From positions 1 through 64,000 of the forward strand of contig WMKJ01000028.1 in the NCBI GenBank assembly GCA_009733715.1: DNA of 64,000 bases, in the 5' to 3' direction. This DNA comes from Herpomyces periplanetae. Lineage: Eukaryota > Ascomycota > Laboulbeniomycetes > Herpomycetales > Herpomycetaceae. Shown piece by piece: positions 35,910 through 46,914 of this stretch; the stretch's first letter is position 1, and each line of letters begins with the position of its first letter. The notes below the pieces were generated by a model. That model worked only from the letters and a program-made list of their open reading frames with translations, searched no databases and was not told the origin of the DNA. The translations under genes were made by a program, and so were the position numbers.

Positions 35910-37127
35910 ATGCCGGTTTCACAACAAAGTATGGAAGCTTGCGATTCAATATCCTTTGGGCAAACGGATAATGAAGGACACGTTAAACTACCGGCGCGCG
36001 GACGTGAAATGCGAAATGTCTTACTACAAAAATTACGCGCTCCACCGCTTGTTCACGTATGGGAATTTTGGCACGATAAAAGCAGTGGTAACCAACGCAC
36101 CACTGACGCTAGCGCTACCGACACCTTGAGTACGTTTAAAGATGATAAGTTGATATCACCGCGACAAACGCCGTTAAATGAAGGTGCACATGCCGCTACA
36201 GTACACACAACATCATCGTCTCTACAACAAAAATCACCCAACCAACCTACCCGTGAGCTAGCATTATTGAATACTATACGTGATATTCGCGCTTTCTGGC
36301 AAACTTTCAACAACTTCGACGTTACACAGCTCAGCGTTAACGATGCCGTACACTTGTTTCACCAGGGTGTAGAACCCGTTGTTAAGCATGAGCGAAATCG
36401 ACGTGGTGGTGCATGGACATTTCGCATTATCAGTGCCAACGCTTCAGCTTTTTGGACGGAACTCGGCATGATGGCCGTAGGTGAAATGTTACAACAAGCC
36501 GTTGAGAGCAATCGTCCGTGTAAGTGCATGCGTGTATGTATGCGTGCATGCATATCATTTTTAACGTGAAACTTGCGTTGGTCGAGCACCGCTTGTCAAA
36601 GTCGCTTGAAAGCGCGTGTGTATGCGCACGCTTCCCTTGTACTGTATGCTTGCCTACCTACTCCTGGCTGCATAACTATCTCTGGTCTGTTAACTGGTAT
36701 GCATACCCGTACTCGTTTACATATGTCCACTCCCACACCCACTCCCACATCAGTGCAGAGTAACAAGCATCAAACGGCAGCGGGACTCGGAACACCTGCA
36801 AAGTTTACACTAGCAAGCGTTTACCGTTAGGAGTAATGCTAATATATATACATAATAGCATTTCGTGATGATATTTGTGGGATTTCTTTACGAGCCTTAC
36901 CCATGGAATACGCCGTATCGGTTTGGAACCGTGATGCTAACCATACCCCGGGTGTACAACGACTTCATTCGACCATACTTTCTTTACTCTCGCCCGATTT
37001 AACCCCGCTTCCCCGAAACGTCACTTACAAGAAACATTATGATACCGAATTTTCCACTAATGACAACGAAGTTTGCGAACCCGTTGCGCTGAAGCATCCA
37101 TCTCAAACATCTCCAGAATCCCTTTGA
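35910..37127 (+). CDS. Divergent eIF4E-family protein
   Basis: This belongs to the translation initiation factor 4E fold family. Two exons (35910-36519, 36859-37127) give 292 residues; canonical eIF4E has ~215. Recognisable blocks are LVHVWEFWHDK (first strand), IRAFWQTFNNF (the dorsal Trp-containing helix that binds eIF4G/4E-BP), NDAVHLFHQGVEPV, NRRGGAWTFRI, FWTELGMMAVGEMLQQAV, and after the intron DDICGISL and AVSVWNRDANHTPG. The canonical PMWED cap-stacking site reads PVVKH (156-160), so the Trp102 equivalent is Val and Glu103 is Lys. No Trp lies in the ~75-residue insert (55-129) where Trp56 would fall. The Trp166 equivalent (SVWNRD) is kept. Cap binding is therefore doubtful, while partner binding may persist. 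The next gene on the same strand is TPI1. Confidence 0.88.
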
Positions 37128-37397
37128 CCTTAGTCTACCACCACGCGCCGCCGGCGGCCCGACCCCCGGCACCGGAACAACAATGCCCCGCAACATCCAG
37201 ATCGGCAGGTCACGAGACTGTGGGCAGTGAGTTTGGTTTCGCTTGACGAACGTTGATTGTGTCGATATTTATTCGATACCTCTTGTCTGACGGAGAGTGG
37301 TTCTATTGATTTTTTGCGTGGTATACTTTCATATATCAATTTACGCTTGTATACATTCTAGCTTGTCATATTTTGTCCGATTTGTATATGCTTCAAT

Positions 37398-38617
<1,220 letters not shown>

Positions 38618-38807
38618 CTCAGTTTTTTTGTGTATGACCAACGCGCGTGCGTTCTAGCAGATTAAATTTATTCATACACACTTCACTTACATACACTTAC
38701 ATTCATACATACATACATCATGTTCATGAGAAAAACCTTCTCGTACACATCCACGCGTGTAAGCGTGTAAACCAAACTCTAAAATATCGTGTCGCGCAAT
38801 TATCCTC

Positions 38808-41800
38808 TTACGGCACGTAAACGTATCCGGTACGCACCGACTCTAGTTCAGCATTTGGTTCGGTACTGACTTCAGAATTAGCGCACAGAGAAACCTTGGC
38901 TATGTACTCCTTTTCCAATAATTTGCGTATATTTTCCTCGATATCACGCCGGGTTAATTGGCCGCGCGACCGTGAAATTTCTCCGACTTTATCAACTAGA
39001 GCTTCGTGTTCCATTAAACGTGCTTTTCGCGATCCTTGTGCAGGCTGGGTTAACGTGTTACAGCTATCCGCAACTTCATTATTTTTCTCTGTCCCTCTTC
39101 CCTCTTCCTCTCCCTCATCGTCATCATCGTCATCATCGTTAAATTGTCGGTATCGCCACTTTAATAGTCTCACAATAATAGCCTGGGCTTCCATATGCCG
39201 ATCAGCGGCTGCCTTTGCGCGCGTCGAAGCTACGGCGTGCGCTGCTGCGGCTGCTTCTGCTGTTATTCCTCCCGAGTAGTACAGTGTAACTGCTTCACTT
39301 GCACAAGCTGATGCCGGCTGCGTAGCGGCCAGTGTGGCATTTGTAGCTGTAGCTGTAACCATATTTGTAGCCGTAGCCACAGTATCATCGTGTCCGCCGT
39401 CCCGATTATTACCGGTGGCAGTAAGATCATTGATACTCGTTGAATCTCGACCTCGCTGTGTGCACGCATTAGCTTCGTCCAACAGAGCCGCTGCGCCGCT
39501 ACCGCTCGTCAAGCTAATCTGGGGTTGATTAACTCGTAATAACTCTTGAGTATGTTGGCACGGTAGACTTTCGTTAATACGAAATGAATCAATCCCAGGA
39601 TCAATTTCATACGCTGGGGTCATGGGAACTTTCTCCAGAAGCTGGATTTTTCCCATGTAAAGTGAGCGCAACGTTTGTTGTAATTCACTATCCGCCAGGC
39701 CGGTGACTTGCTGAATACGAGCATAACTTATTAAGGGTGACTTATCGCTATCATCTTCATCAACAATGTTAAAAATATCCAGAACGCATGCTTGCAAGCT
39801 CGATAATATAAATTGCCTAGTTTGTCCGGCCGCGTAATGACCTTCTACAAGACAATGTGAGAGGGTTTGCTTCCACGTTAATAAACGATTCGGGTTAACT
39901 GTGCGATAGAATTCCTCAAATTTGGCCGTAGCCGCACGTATATCCAGAGGTAAGTTAACCGGTGTATCAGGATACGTTGGCCATGATTCACTGGACAATA
40001 CGCGAACGTAGAGTGATTCATTTAAAGATTCACCTGTAGCCTTGTCCTTCATCCATTCGTAAAAGGAATTAGCGATATCATCGGCTGATGTTATATCTTT
40101 GAACATGCGCTCCAAATTTTCCGTAAATTGACTACCACATTCACTTTTAAGCCGTTCGATTAAGCTCAACTCAGCATCAACACTCCAACTACAATCAAGT
40201 AATAATCTTCGCGCGAGATCTCGCTGATAAAAGGCTTCAAATACACTCTTTCCGTTTACCATACGAAACAAATCAAGTACAAGATCAAGCTGCCGACTAA
40301 CCCGTTCTGATGTATCATCACTGGATTCAGTTGGTCGCACGCACTGTCCGACTTGATTAGTCCCATCATGAGGGGGGTTATCCTGAATTTCCACTGGAAT
40401 GACTTGAGCACCGTGTTGCAACAATTGATCCAAGTACCGCGCAATCATCTCTGCCGGGCGCGCAAGTCTCAATTCAGCATCACGATCATTACCATCCAAA
40501 TCCATATCATCACATGTACCTCGACCAGTTCGATTGACAAATTTTGCAAATGATTCACGCAAACAAGCCCCAAGTTCACTATTACGATGAAATGATTGAC
40601 TCCATATTTCATCTAATTTCTTCTTGAATCTTATAAGTCGAGGAACCATAACGCCCACGTTAACCGGATCGACTATAATACTATGTCCAACTTCGCTAAT
40701 CCAGCGTGCAAACGGATCGCGTAATTTGCCCGTTAATTTGCATCTATCGAGAAGTTTGTATAATTGGGATAAATCGGCTTGGGCAAACTTATCAAATAAA
40801 TCCTTCATAACCCCATAATCAACCATACTTTCATACTGCTTGAGAATGAGATAATTATCCAACATACTGTAAATTTCACGGTAGGTAGATGATTGAAGAC
40901 CGGTAGATAAACATCTAGAAATTTCATCTTGAATAAACGTGGCAGCTTTTTGACTGTATCGTGATGTATCGAATTCGCGGGACTCCCCGTCAACCCAAGT
41001 TTGAAAAAATTGTCGAGAATTAGCAAGGAATACACTTTCAAATGTTGGTGAATAGTGTTTAACGGCGAGTAAAACTTTTATAAACTCGTGAAAAAGATGA
41101 AGATCACACGGTAATCCATTACGATGCAAGTTAAACTGATTGCAAGCGGCACTGATTAATTTATCGAGAAAAATAGACTTATCGAGTATGCATACGCGGA
41201 ACAGTTCGATACCATCTGCGTAGAGGGAGGGAAGTTGATTCTGGGGAATGTAGCATTGTTCGAGAAATGAATATACTAAACGGAGGGTAAAGAGTTGATT
41301 TTGGTACTGTTTCCACGTGGATAAAAAGTGTGTTAAAAAGTCCACATCGGTATGTGAAAGACGTACGTTGAGTTCATTCGTTAAGCGTTCGTCCAAGTAG
41401 AGCTTGATAAAGTTGAGTAAGTTAGCATGTAATTCGTTGGCTATGCCTAATCGACACAAATTTTCCACGATTTTGTATAGTTCCTCTAGAGGGTATGCTG
41501 AAGCAGATGAGTAGAAGATTTTCCGGGTGAAATGTTCAATTTTTGATATCATTGATTCCATATAGCGTAAAGTGTCTTTATGAAGCGTTAGTTCACTACC
41601 ATCACGTTGCACGCTTAAGGTGTGAGTAGTTTTAAGGTTAAGGGAATTTAGATCATGATCTTCTTGGATGTCTATACTATGAGTAGGCAAAGTGTGATCA
41701 GAATGATCATCGAGAATAAAGGGACGGGAAACTTCTTGTACATCCGAATTAGCGGTTGAAGCATCATCATCATCATCATCATCAAAAGCATCGGCATCGG

Positions 41801-42236
41801 CGGAGGTAGAAGCAGAAGCAGAGGTGGAAGTAGCAGGTTTGTTTAATGTAAGATCATTATTTTGGGATAGCGTGTTATCACGAGATTCAAAGCTGTCATC
41901 GAGTAAGTCTGAGCTAAGATCCGCCATATCATCATCGATAGGATTCGTAGGGGAAAAATTATCAATGCGTTGACGAAGATTAGGTGGCATCGTGAGAGAA
42001 ACTTCTGTATTCGGTGATGATTTTCGCTTTTTGGTATTCCCGTTATCACTGATAAGCTCTTCACTAACGTTAACGACAGCTCTTCCGTTACCGTTTACAC
42101 TGCTTCCACACACAATTTCATTCCCCGGGTAGGTTTGTTGGTCATTTTTTGCATGAAGTTGACTTGGATCACTCGACGCTTGGAAAGATGACTGAACCGG
42201 TTCATCGCGAACAGAATAGTCACCAGTATTTTCCAT
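38808..42236 (-). CDS. CUL4: Cullin, CUL4-type
   Basis: This is the scaffold of a cullin-RING ubiquitin ligase; CUL4 works with a DDB1-type adaptor. The single exon encodes 1,142 residues, against about 750 for CUL4. A ~230-residue acidic, Ser-rich N-terminus precedes the first cullin repeat, whose YPLEELYKIVENLC matches the CUL4 signature. The cullin homology domain includes FRMVNGKSVFEAFYQRDLARRLL and the Cys-Gly-Ser-Gln-Phe region (LKSECGSQFTENLERMFKDI). The neddylation motif is AIIVRLLKWR, with Lys at about 1026. It is flanked by an Ala/Thr-rich insertion of ~130 residues before it and an acidic insertion of ~45 after it. The winged-helix end is degenerate (RDIEENIRKLLEKEYIAKV). The start ATG at 42236 is the first in frame; a shorter start is possible. 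Confidence 0.92.
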   Translation of the reverse strand: MENTGDYSVRDEPVQSSFQASSDPSQLHAKNDQQTYPGNEIVCGSSVNGNGRAVVNVSEELISDNGNTKKRKSSPNTEVSLTMPPNLRQRIDNFSPTNPIDDDMADLSSDLLDDSFESRDNTLSQNNDLTLNKPATSTSASASTSADADAFDDDDDDDASTANSDVQEVSRPFILDDHSDHTLPTHSIDIQEDHDLNSLNLKTTHTLSVQRDGSELTLHKDTLRYMESMISKIEHFTRKIFYSSASAYPLEELYKIVENLCRLGIANELHANLLNFIKLYLDERLTNELNVRLSHTDVDFLTHFLSTWKQYQNQLFTLRLVYSFLEQCYIPQNQLPSLYADGIELFRVCILDKSIFLDKLISAACNQFNLHRNGLPCDLHLFHEFIKVLLAVKHYSPTFESVFLANSRQFFQTWVDGESREFDTSRYSQKAATFIQDEISRCLSTGLQSSTYREIYSMLDNYLILKQYESMVDYGVMKDLFDKFAQADLSQLYKLLDRCKLTGKLRDPFARWISEVGHSIIVDPVNVGVMVPRLIRFKKKLDEIWSQSFHRNSELGACLRESFAKFVNRTGRGTCDDMDLDGNDRDAELRLARPAEMIARYLDQLLQHGAQVIPVEIQDNPPHDGTNQVGQCVRPTESSDDTSERVSRQLDLVLDLFRMVNGKSVFEAFYQRDLARRLLLDCSWSVDAELSLIERLKSECGSQFTENLERMFKDITSADDIANSFYEWMKDKATGESLNESLYVRVLSSESWPTYPDTPVNLPLDIRAATAKFEEFYRTVNPNRLLTWKQTLSHCLVEGHYAAGQTRQFILSSLQACVLDIFNIVDEDDSDKSPLISYARIQQVTGLADSELQQTLRSLYMGKIQLLEKVPMTPAYEIDPGIDSFRINESLPCQHTQELLRVNQPQISLTSGSGAAALLDEANACTQRGRDSTSINDLTATGNNRDGGHDDTVATATNMVTATATNATLAATQPASACASEAVTLYYSGGITAEAAAAAHAVASTRAKAAADRHMEAQAIIVRLLKWRYRQFNDDDDDDDEGEEEGRGTEKNNEVADSCNTLTQPAQGSRKARLMEHEALVDKVGEISRSRGQLTRRDIEENIRKLLEKEYIAKVSLCANSEVSTEPNAELESVRTGYVYVP

Positions 42237-42480
42237 ATTGTTGAGATGGTTTTCTCCAACGCTTTATATTTCGCAACGATAACGTTAACGAAGTTGATAA
42301 AGCGTGTAAAGTGGGTGAAAAGGGTTAAATATTATCTGTTTTTGTGCACATAAATTCCTTCGAAAAGATCCAGAATAGACTGTACGCAGTTGAAAAGGTT
42401 TAGGTAGTGTGCCATGCGTGCGAGAGTGGGTGGGCGCGCGATATCTTAATCAATGAAGTGTCGCGTAAATGTCTTGATAG

Positions 42481-43121
42481 ATGAACATTCTCGAAGATAT
42501 GTTGTGTAAGAGATACGTGCACACGCAGAAGTATAAAGTCGAGATGAGCAAGATATCCAACCCGGAATTTCGTAGGCTGGATCCTTCAGTGTGCGAGAAC
42601 CCTTTAAAAGGTAGATCTGTCGAGAACTTAAGAAGCAATGCACGCAAAACTCATCACGAAATGAGTCGACAAGAAGAAATCCTTCACCAAGTTTCCCCCG
42701 CGCCGGTTCAAATACGGAAAAATTTACGACTACAAAGTGAGTCCGGAACACTGGTTACTCCGATCCGAATGGCGGAGCGGGGGATGGGCGGTCTACGCGA
42801 TATTTCACGATCATCAACGACAAAGTACTTATTAAATCAGCCTGCGGAGTCTGGCTACGCACGGATAAATACTCTGAACGACGTGATGAACCGATTTGCT
42901 CTAAAACGTTTATTCTACGAGGTTGGGAACGGAAGTATATCCCTCGATGCTACTCACATAAACGTAAGTTGGGTATCCTTCAGCTAATGCACATTCCACG
43001 CCAATCGTGACGAGAAAAACCGGTTAACTCGATCGATTCTCCGTACGAACTGCTACGCACTGAGTAATAACAGAACATTCGAAAAAGAGAGCACACGATT
43101 CCACAGGTCACCGAGACTTAG
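42481..43121 (+). CDS. Unrecognised small basic protein
   Basis: An ATG at 42481 opens 161 codons that end at a GTAAGT donor (42964). The best acceptor (CCACAG, ends 43106) adds VTET and a stop, giving 165 residues. The product is polar and basic, with no membrane segment (NPEFRRLDPSVCENPLKGRS, AERGMGGLRDISRSSTTKYL). I recognise no domain. The open frame without introns and the clean donor argue for a gene, but the 244-bp gap to the divergent CUL4 start leaves little other support. It may be lineage-specific, or a 5' part of a longer gene. Confidence 0.45.
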
Positions 43122-43733
43122 CACAGTGGAATTCCCTCGACGTATAAGGTTAAAATCTTTAACCACTGATGAATGAAGAAAAGAGAAAAGAGAAAAAACC
43201 CTCCGAAACGCCCTCCCCTTGGCCCTATTTATACTCCAACCTTCGGGGTGCCAAGCCTCTCCCCATTGTGCCGAGCTCTCGCTTAATTCGGCTTGTTTCG
43301 CAATATTGTCGGGTGCCCCCTATTTTGCCAAGCCTTCTACAGGAGGAAAGGCCGATCGGCGTACCGTGGGTGAGCCATTGGAGAAGAGGGATTTTCGGAG
43401 ATTTGGGCCAAGTATGATGCCGAGACCTGTTTGTTTATCGGCTTTGTTCGGGTTTGAATACGGGCTTGGCTGCGGGATGGGCGGGAATCGGGTTAATGGC
43501 CGGAACCTTTCTCGGCTTTGGACTTTAGGCTTTTGGTTTTCTTTTTAAACTTTATCTTAACCTTCAAATTCCCTTTCCTCTTTATTCCCATCCATCTTAT
43601 CTCTTCATTTTTACCCTTGACATTTTCCCACAGATTTGGCTCGTCTAATATCGTCTTCATCATCATCATCACCTAATCTTTTCCCCCCTCCTTCCCTTTC
43701 CCCCTTCTATACTCTTCCTAATCAATACCCAGT
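43122..43733. other. Intergenic region upstream of HFD1
   Basis: No gene is supported. From ~43545 the plus strand becomes strongly CT-rich up to the HFD1 ATG, which looks like a promoter or leader. Confidence 0.4.
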
Positions 43734-45458
43734 ATGACTTCATTATCCATCCCAGATTTCTCCATTACTCCTATCGATCAAATACAACCTCTTGTGGAAA
43801 ATGTAAAAACTACTTACTTCACGAATTTGACGCGTCCTATCGATTTCCGTCTAAAGCAACTTCGTCGTCTCTACTGGGGGTTTGTATTCTCTGTATAATT
43901 TTACGCAAATTTACCTCACATTAACGTCTCTACTACTACCATTAATAGAATTGTCGATAATACAGATCTACTTGTCGAAGCATGTCGTCGAGATTTACAT
44001 AAATCACGCTACGAATCTCTACTTACGGAGATCGACTGGGTTAAAAATGATATCATTTTTACTGAACAACATCTTAAAAATTGGGCAAAGGATGAATCAC
44101 CTCCGGATATTCCACTTATTCATAAAGCTATGCGTCCATTCATACGTAAAGACCCCGTGGGAACTGTCCTGATCATTGGGTTAGTAAACTAACCCACCTG
44201 TCAACCCAATGCATTTGATTTACCGACTAACTTGTTAAACCCATCTTTCAGCGCTTTTAACTTTCCCGTTCAACTTACCCTAGGTCCCATGATTGGTGCA
44301 ATTGCCGCTGGATGTACATGTGTAATTAAACCCAGTGAGAACTCACCTGCCTCGGCTATGGTCATGGAATTAATTGTCAAAAAGTATTTGGATCCTCTAT
44401 GTTACGCTTGCGTTCAAGGCAATGTCGAACAAACAACTGAACTTCTTAACCAGGAATGGGATAAAATTTTCTTCACTGGCAGTAATACCGTTGGCAAAAT
44501 TATTGCTCGTAAAGCCAGCGAAACTCTCACGCCGGTCATCCTTGAATTAGGCGGTCAAAATACTGCCATTGTCACTAAACACGCTGATCCCCGTCTTGCA
44601 GCTCGTCGATTACTATGGGCTAAAACGTTAAACGCAGGCCAAGTCTGTGTTAGTCAAAACTGGACGCTTGTCGAGCGTGAAATTTATCCTAGTTTCCTCT
44701 CAGAACTTAAAATTTGCCTCAAAGAATTTTATCCTAACGGAGCTCACCAATCCCCCGACTACTGTCGTATTGTGAGTATAAATCATTTTCGCCGCTTGAA
44801 AAAGCTTCTAGACGCGAGTAATGGAAAAATCCTGATTGGTGGAAATATGGATGAAGATGACTTGTTTATTGAACCCACAGTTATACTGGTTGATAATTTA
44901 GACGATCCAATTCTTTCCCAAGAAACCTTTGGACCAATCCTGCCCATCTATGTCGTTAGGAATCTTGATGAAGCCATCACCTTGTCTAATCATGCTGATA
45001 AAACACCCTTGGGTTTATATCCTTTTGGAAATCGTGAGGAAGTAGCAAAGATTTTGAAAAATACTCGATCAGGCGGCGTTTCAATTAACGATGGCTTCAC
45101 TCATGCAACTATTCCGACATTACCATTCGGGGGGATAGGTTCATCTGGCCAGGGTGCTTACCGCGGTCGTGCCTCATTTGAAGCGTTTACACATCGACGC
45201 CCCATAACTAATACACCATCCTGGGTTGAGCGACTTCTCTCACTTCGATATGCGCCGTTCACGGGAAAAATTTCAAGTTATAAAGCTACAATGACCCTGC
45301 GACCCAGCTTTAATCGTGATGGCCGTCCCACATATATGAGTTACCTTCAGCGAATAGTCTTTCTCGGGGCTGACTCGTTGAACGGTGCTTTAAAACGATC
45401 TATACTGCTTTTAGTCCTTATTGCAGTTTATCGTAAAGTTCAACAACGCAAAGTTTAA
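43734..45458 (+). CDS. HFD1: Fatty aldehyde dehydrogenase, ALDH3 family
   Basis: The enzyme oxidises long-chain fatty aldehydes such as hexadecenal from sphingolipid breakdown; yeast Hfd1 also supplies 4-hydroxybenzoate for ubiquinone. Exons 43734-43879, 43949-44179 and 44252-45458 give 527 residues; yeast Hfd1 has 532. Catalytic residues are Asn128 (AFNFPVQL), Glu224 (ILELGGQ) and nucleophile Cys258 (NAGQVCVS). The NAD-binding IIARKASE stretch follows FFTGSNTVGK. ETFGPILPI and LPFGGIGSSGQGAYRG are ALDH3-like. A C-terminal hydrophobic helix (ALKRSILLLVLIAVYRKVQQ) with a basic end is a tail anchor for lipid droplet, ER or outer mitochondrial membrane. Donor 1 is GTTTGT, weaker than the rest but fixed by frame. 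Confidence 0.95.
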
Positions 45459-45716
45459 CCCAGCGGGCAATATTCTCCCATATATCAAAGGTGGCTAACC
45501 TGTAATCAATTCATTGTAAAATACGTTGCATACGTGTGAGAGCACTCACTTGATTTTCGTTTATCGTAGCATTGTTCACACTCTACTGATTCATCAAGGC
45601 AATTGTTACGCGTATAATTTGTAAGTCGCATTCATACTGTACAATAAACTAGTGTATGACACGCAAAAAGGTTCACGCAACGGTTAATTAGCTCGTGTAT
45701 ACACGGTAAAATCAAA

Positions 45717-46359
45717 CTACTTTGTCGCTGATGGGCTTGCGCCTGAATCTTCAGAAGTTTTTGGACCACGGGCACCCTTTGGAACACCAGTACGGAAACC
45801 ATTACGAGCTCGACGCGCTACCGTTTTCAAGTAGCGTTGGCGACCCGTACCGTTTGTGCGCCGACGTTTAGCCTTTTCGGACCAGTTAACTAGTAGGATA
45901 AAGTGGAGTGGGTTAGTTGCACGTATTAAACACGCTGACCCTTTTCACAGGTACGGTATACAGAGGACAGTGAGAGTATACACGCGCGAAGAGTGAGAAA
46001 GTAACAAATTGACGTACACTTGCGCATCTTAGCCGCTGGATATCCGCATGAGGCACACGTAGATTTTTGTATATGATACGATCGACGGCCTAAGCGCAAA
46101 CGCATATAGTTAGTGAACAGATGATGTTCCGTGCCTACGCGGGGCGAATGCATCATGTCACAGTTTTCAAGTGTGCTACTCACCACATCTTCGACACAGT
46201 GTATGCGACTTATTGTGTCGTTTTCCCAAACTCGATGTTCCCTTTGCTATATAAGCGCGCACGAACCGTGGTTACCAATGTATATTGTAAAGTATAGGCG
46301 AGCGCGCACGTACGCACACACACTCTCTCTCTATATCAAACGTGCAAGGGCATACTCAT
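45717..46359 (-). CDS. RPL37: 60S ribosomal protein eL37
   Basis: This is a zinc-binding protein of the large ribosomal subunit. Four exons: 46359-46356 (only ATGA), 46246-46184, 46089-46018 and 45889-45717, giving 103 residues (yeast 88). The reading is [20 protein letters not shown], then [20 protein letters not shown], then [16 protein letters not shown] and [14 protein letters not shown]. The zinc ligands are the CxxC pairs CRRC and CASC. The C-terminus is longer than usual and Ser/Pro/Lys-rich. An intron right after the initiator codon is common in fungal ribosomal protein genes. The 4-nt coding exon is supported by a GTATGC donor and TATAG acceptor that restore Thr2. Confidence 0.94.
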
Positions 46360-46914
46360 GATTAGATTGACACTGGCGAACGGTAGTTCTTTGGCTCTTT
46401 ATTTTCCCCCTCTGGGATATACAATATTCTTGACTTTACACACACCCGTTTCCGAAGCGTTAGCTGTTTTCGTATACATCCACATTGTCAACCAGTTAGT
46501 GTCAGTTCGCTAAACTTTCACTATTCTTTTGCCAAAATATACTAATGCACCGAATTCATCACGCGCAATCCCCGTAGACATTTTTACTTACACGCTTGTA
46601 CTGTGATATTAAACCGTTCCAATCTCCCACACCAACACACGTATTGTAAACCACATGAAAAAATTATCCACGATAAAACGTTTTATCACAACCTCGAGAC
46701 CAAACCGAAATCCTTAAAAACGATTCATCTGTGCGATTACATAAGCCCGCTTAGTGAGGACACGTGAGCAAATGACGTCAGCGGGGTGGGGAAAAAATGT
46801 GCAAAACGGCAGACAAATGGGCGGGAGGGAGAATGAGCGAATGGACAGGTGCAACTACACTGGATAAATTAAAACGAAAGATGTAGGTTAATATAACAGA
46901 TTATGCTAGACATG
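46360..46914. promoter_or_regulatory. RPL37 upstream region with CACGTG and CRE sites
   Basis: This 555-bp gap holds the RPL37 promoter and the 3' end of SGF11. A CACGTG (46761-46766) lies 6 nt before a perfect CRE-type palindrome TGACGTCA (46773-46780). These resemble bHLH and ATF/CREB binding sites. The sites are ~400 bp upstream of RPL37. Confidence 0.5.

Noticed and set aside
36573-36830. ORFs inside the eIF4E-like intron (36520-36858)
   Set aside because: They have no homology; the flanking exon phases join properly without them.
43169-43548. ORFs between the orphan gene and HFD1
   Set aside because: They overlap in different frames, resemble no protein and precede a CT-rich leader.
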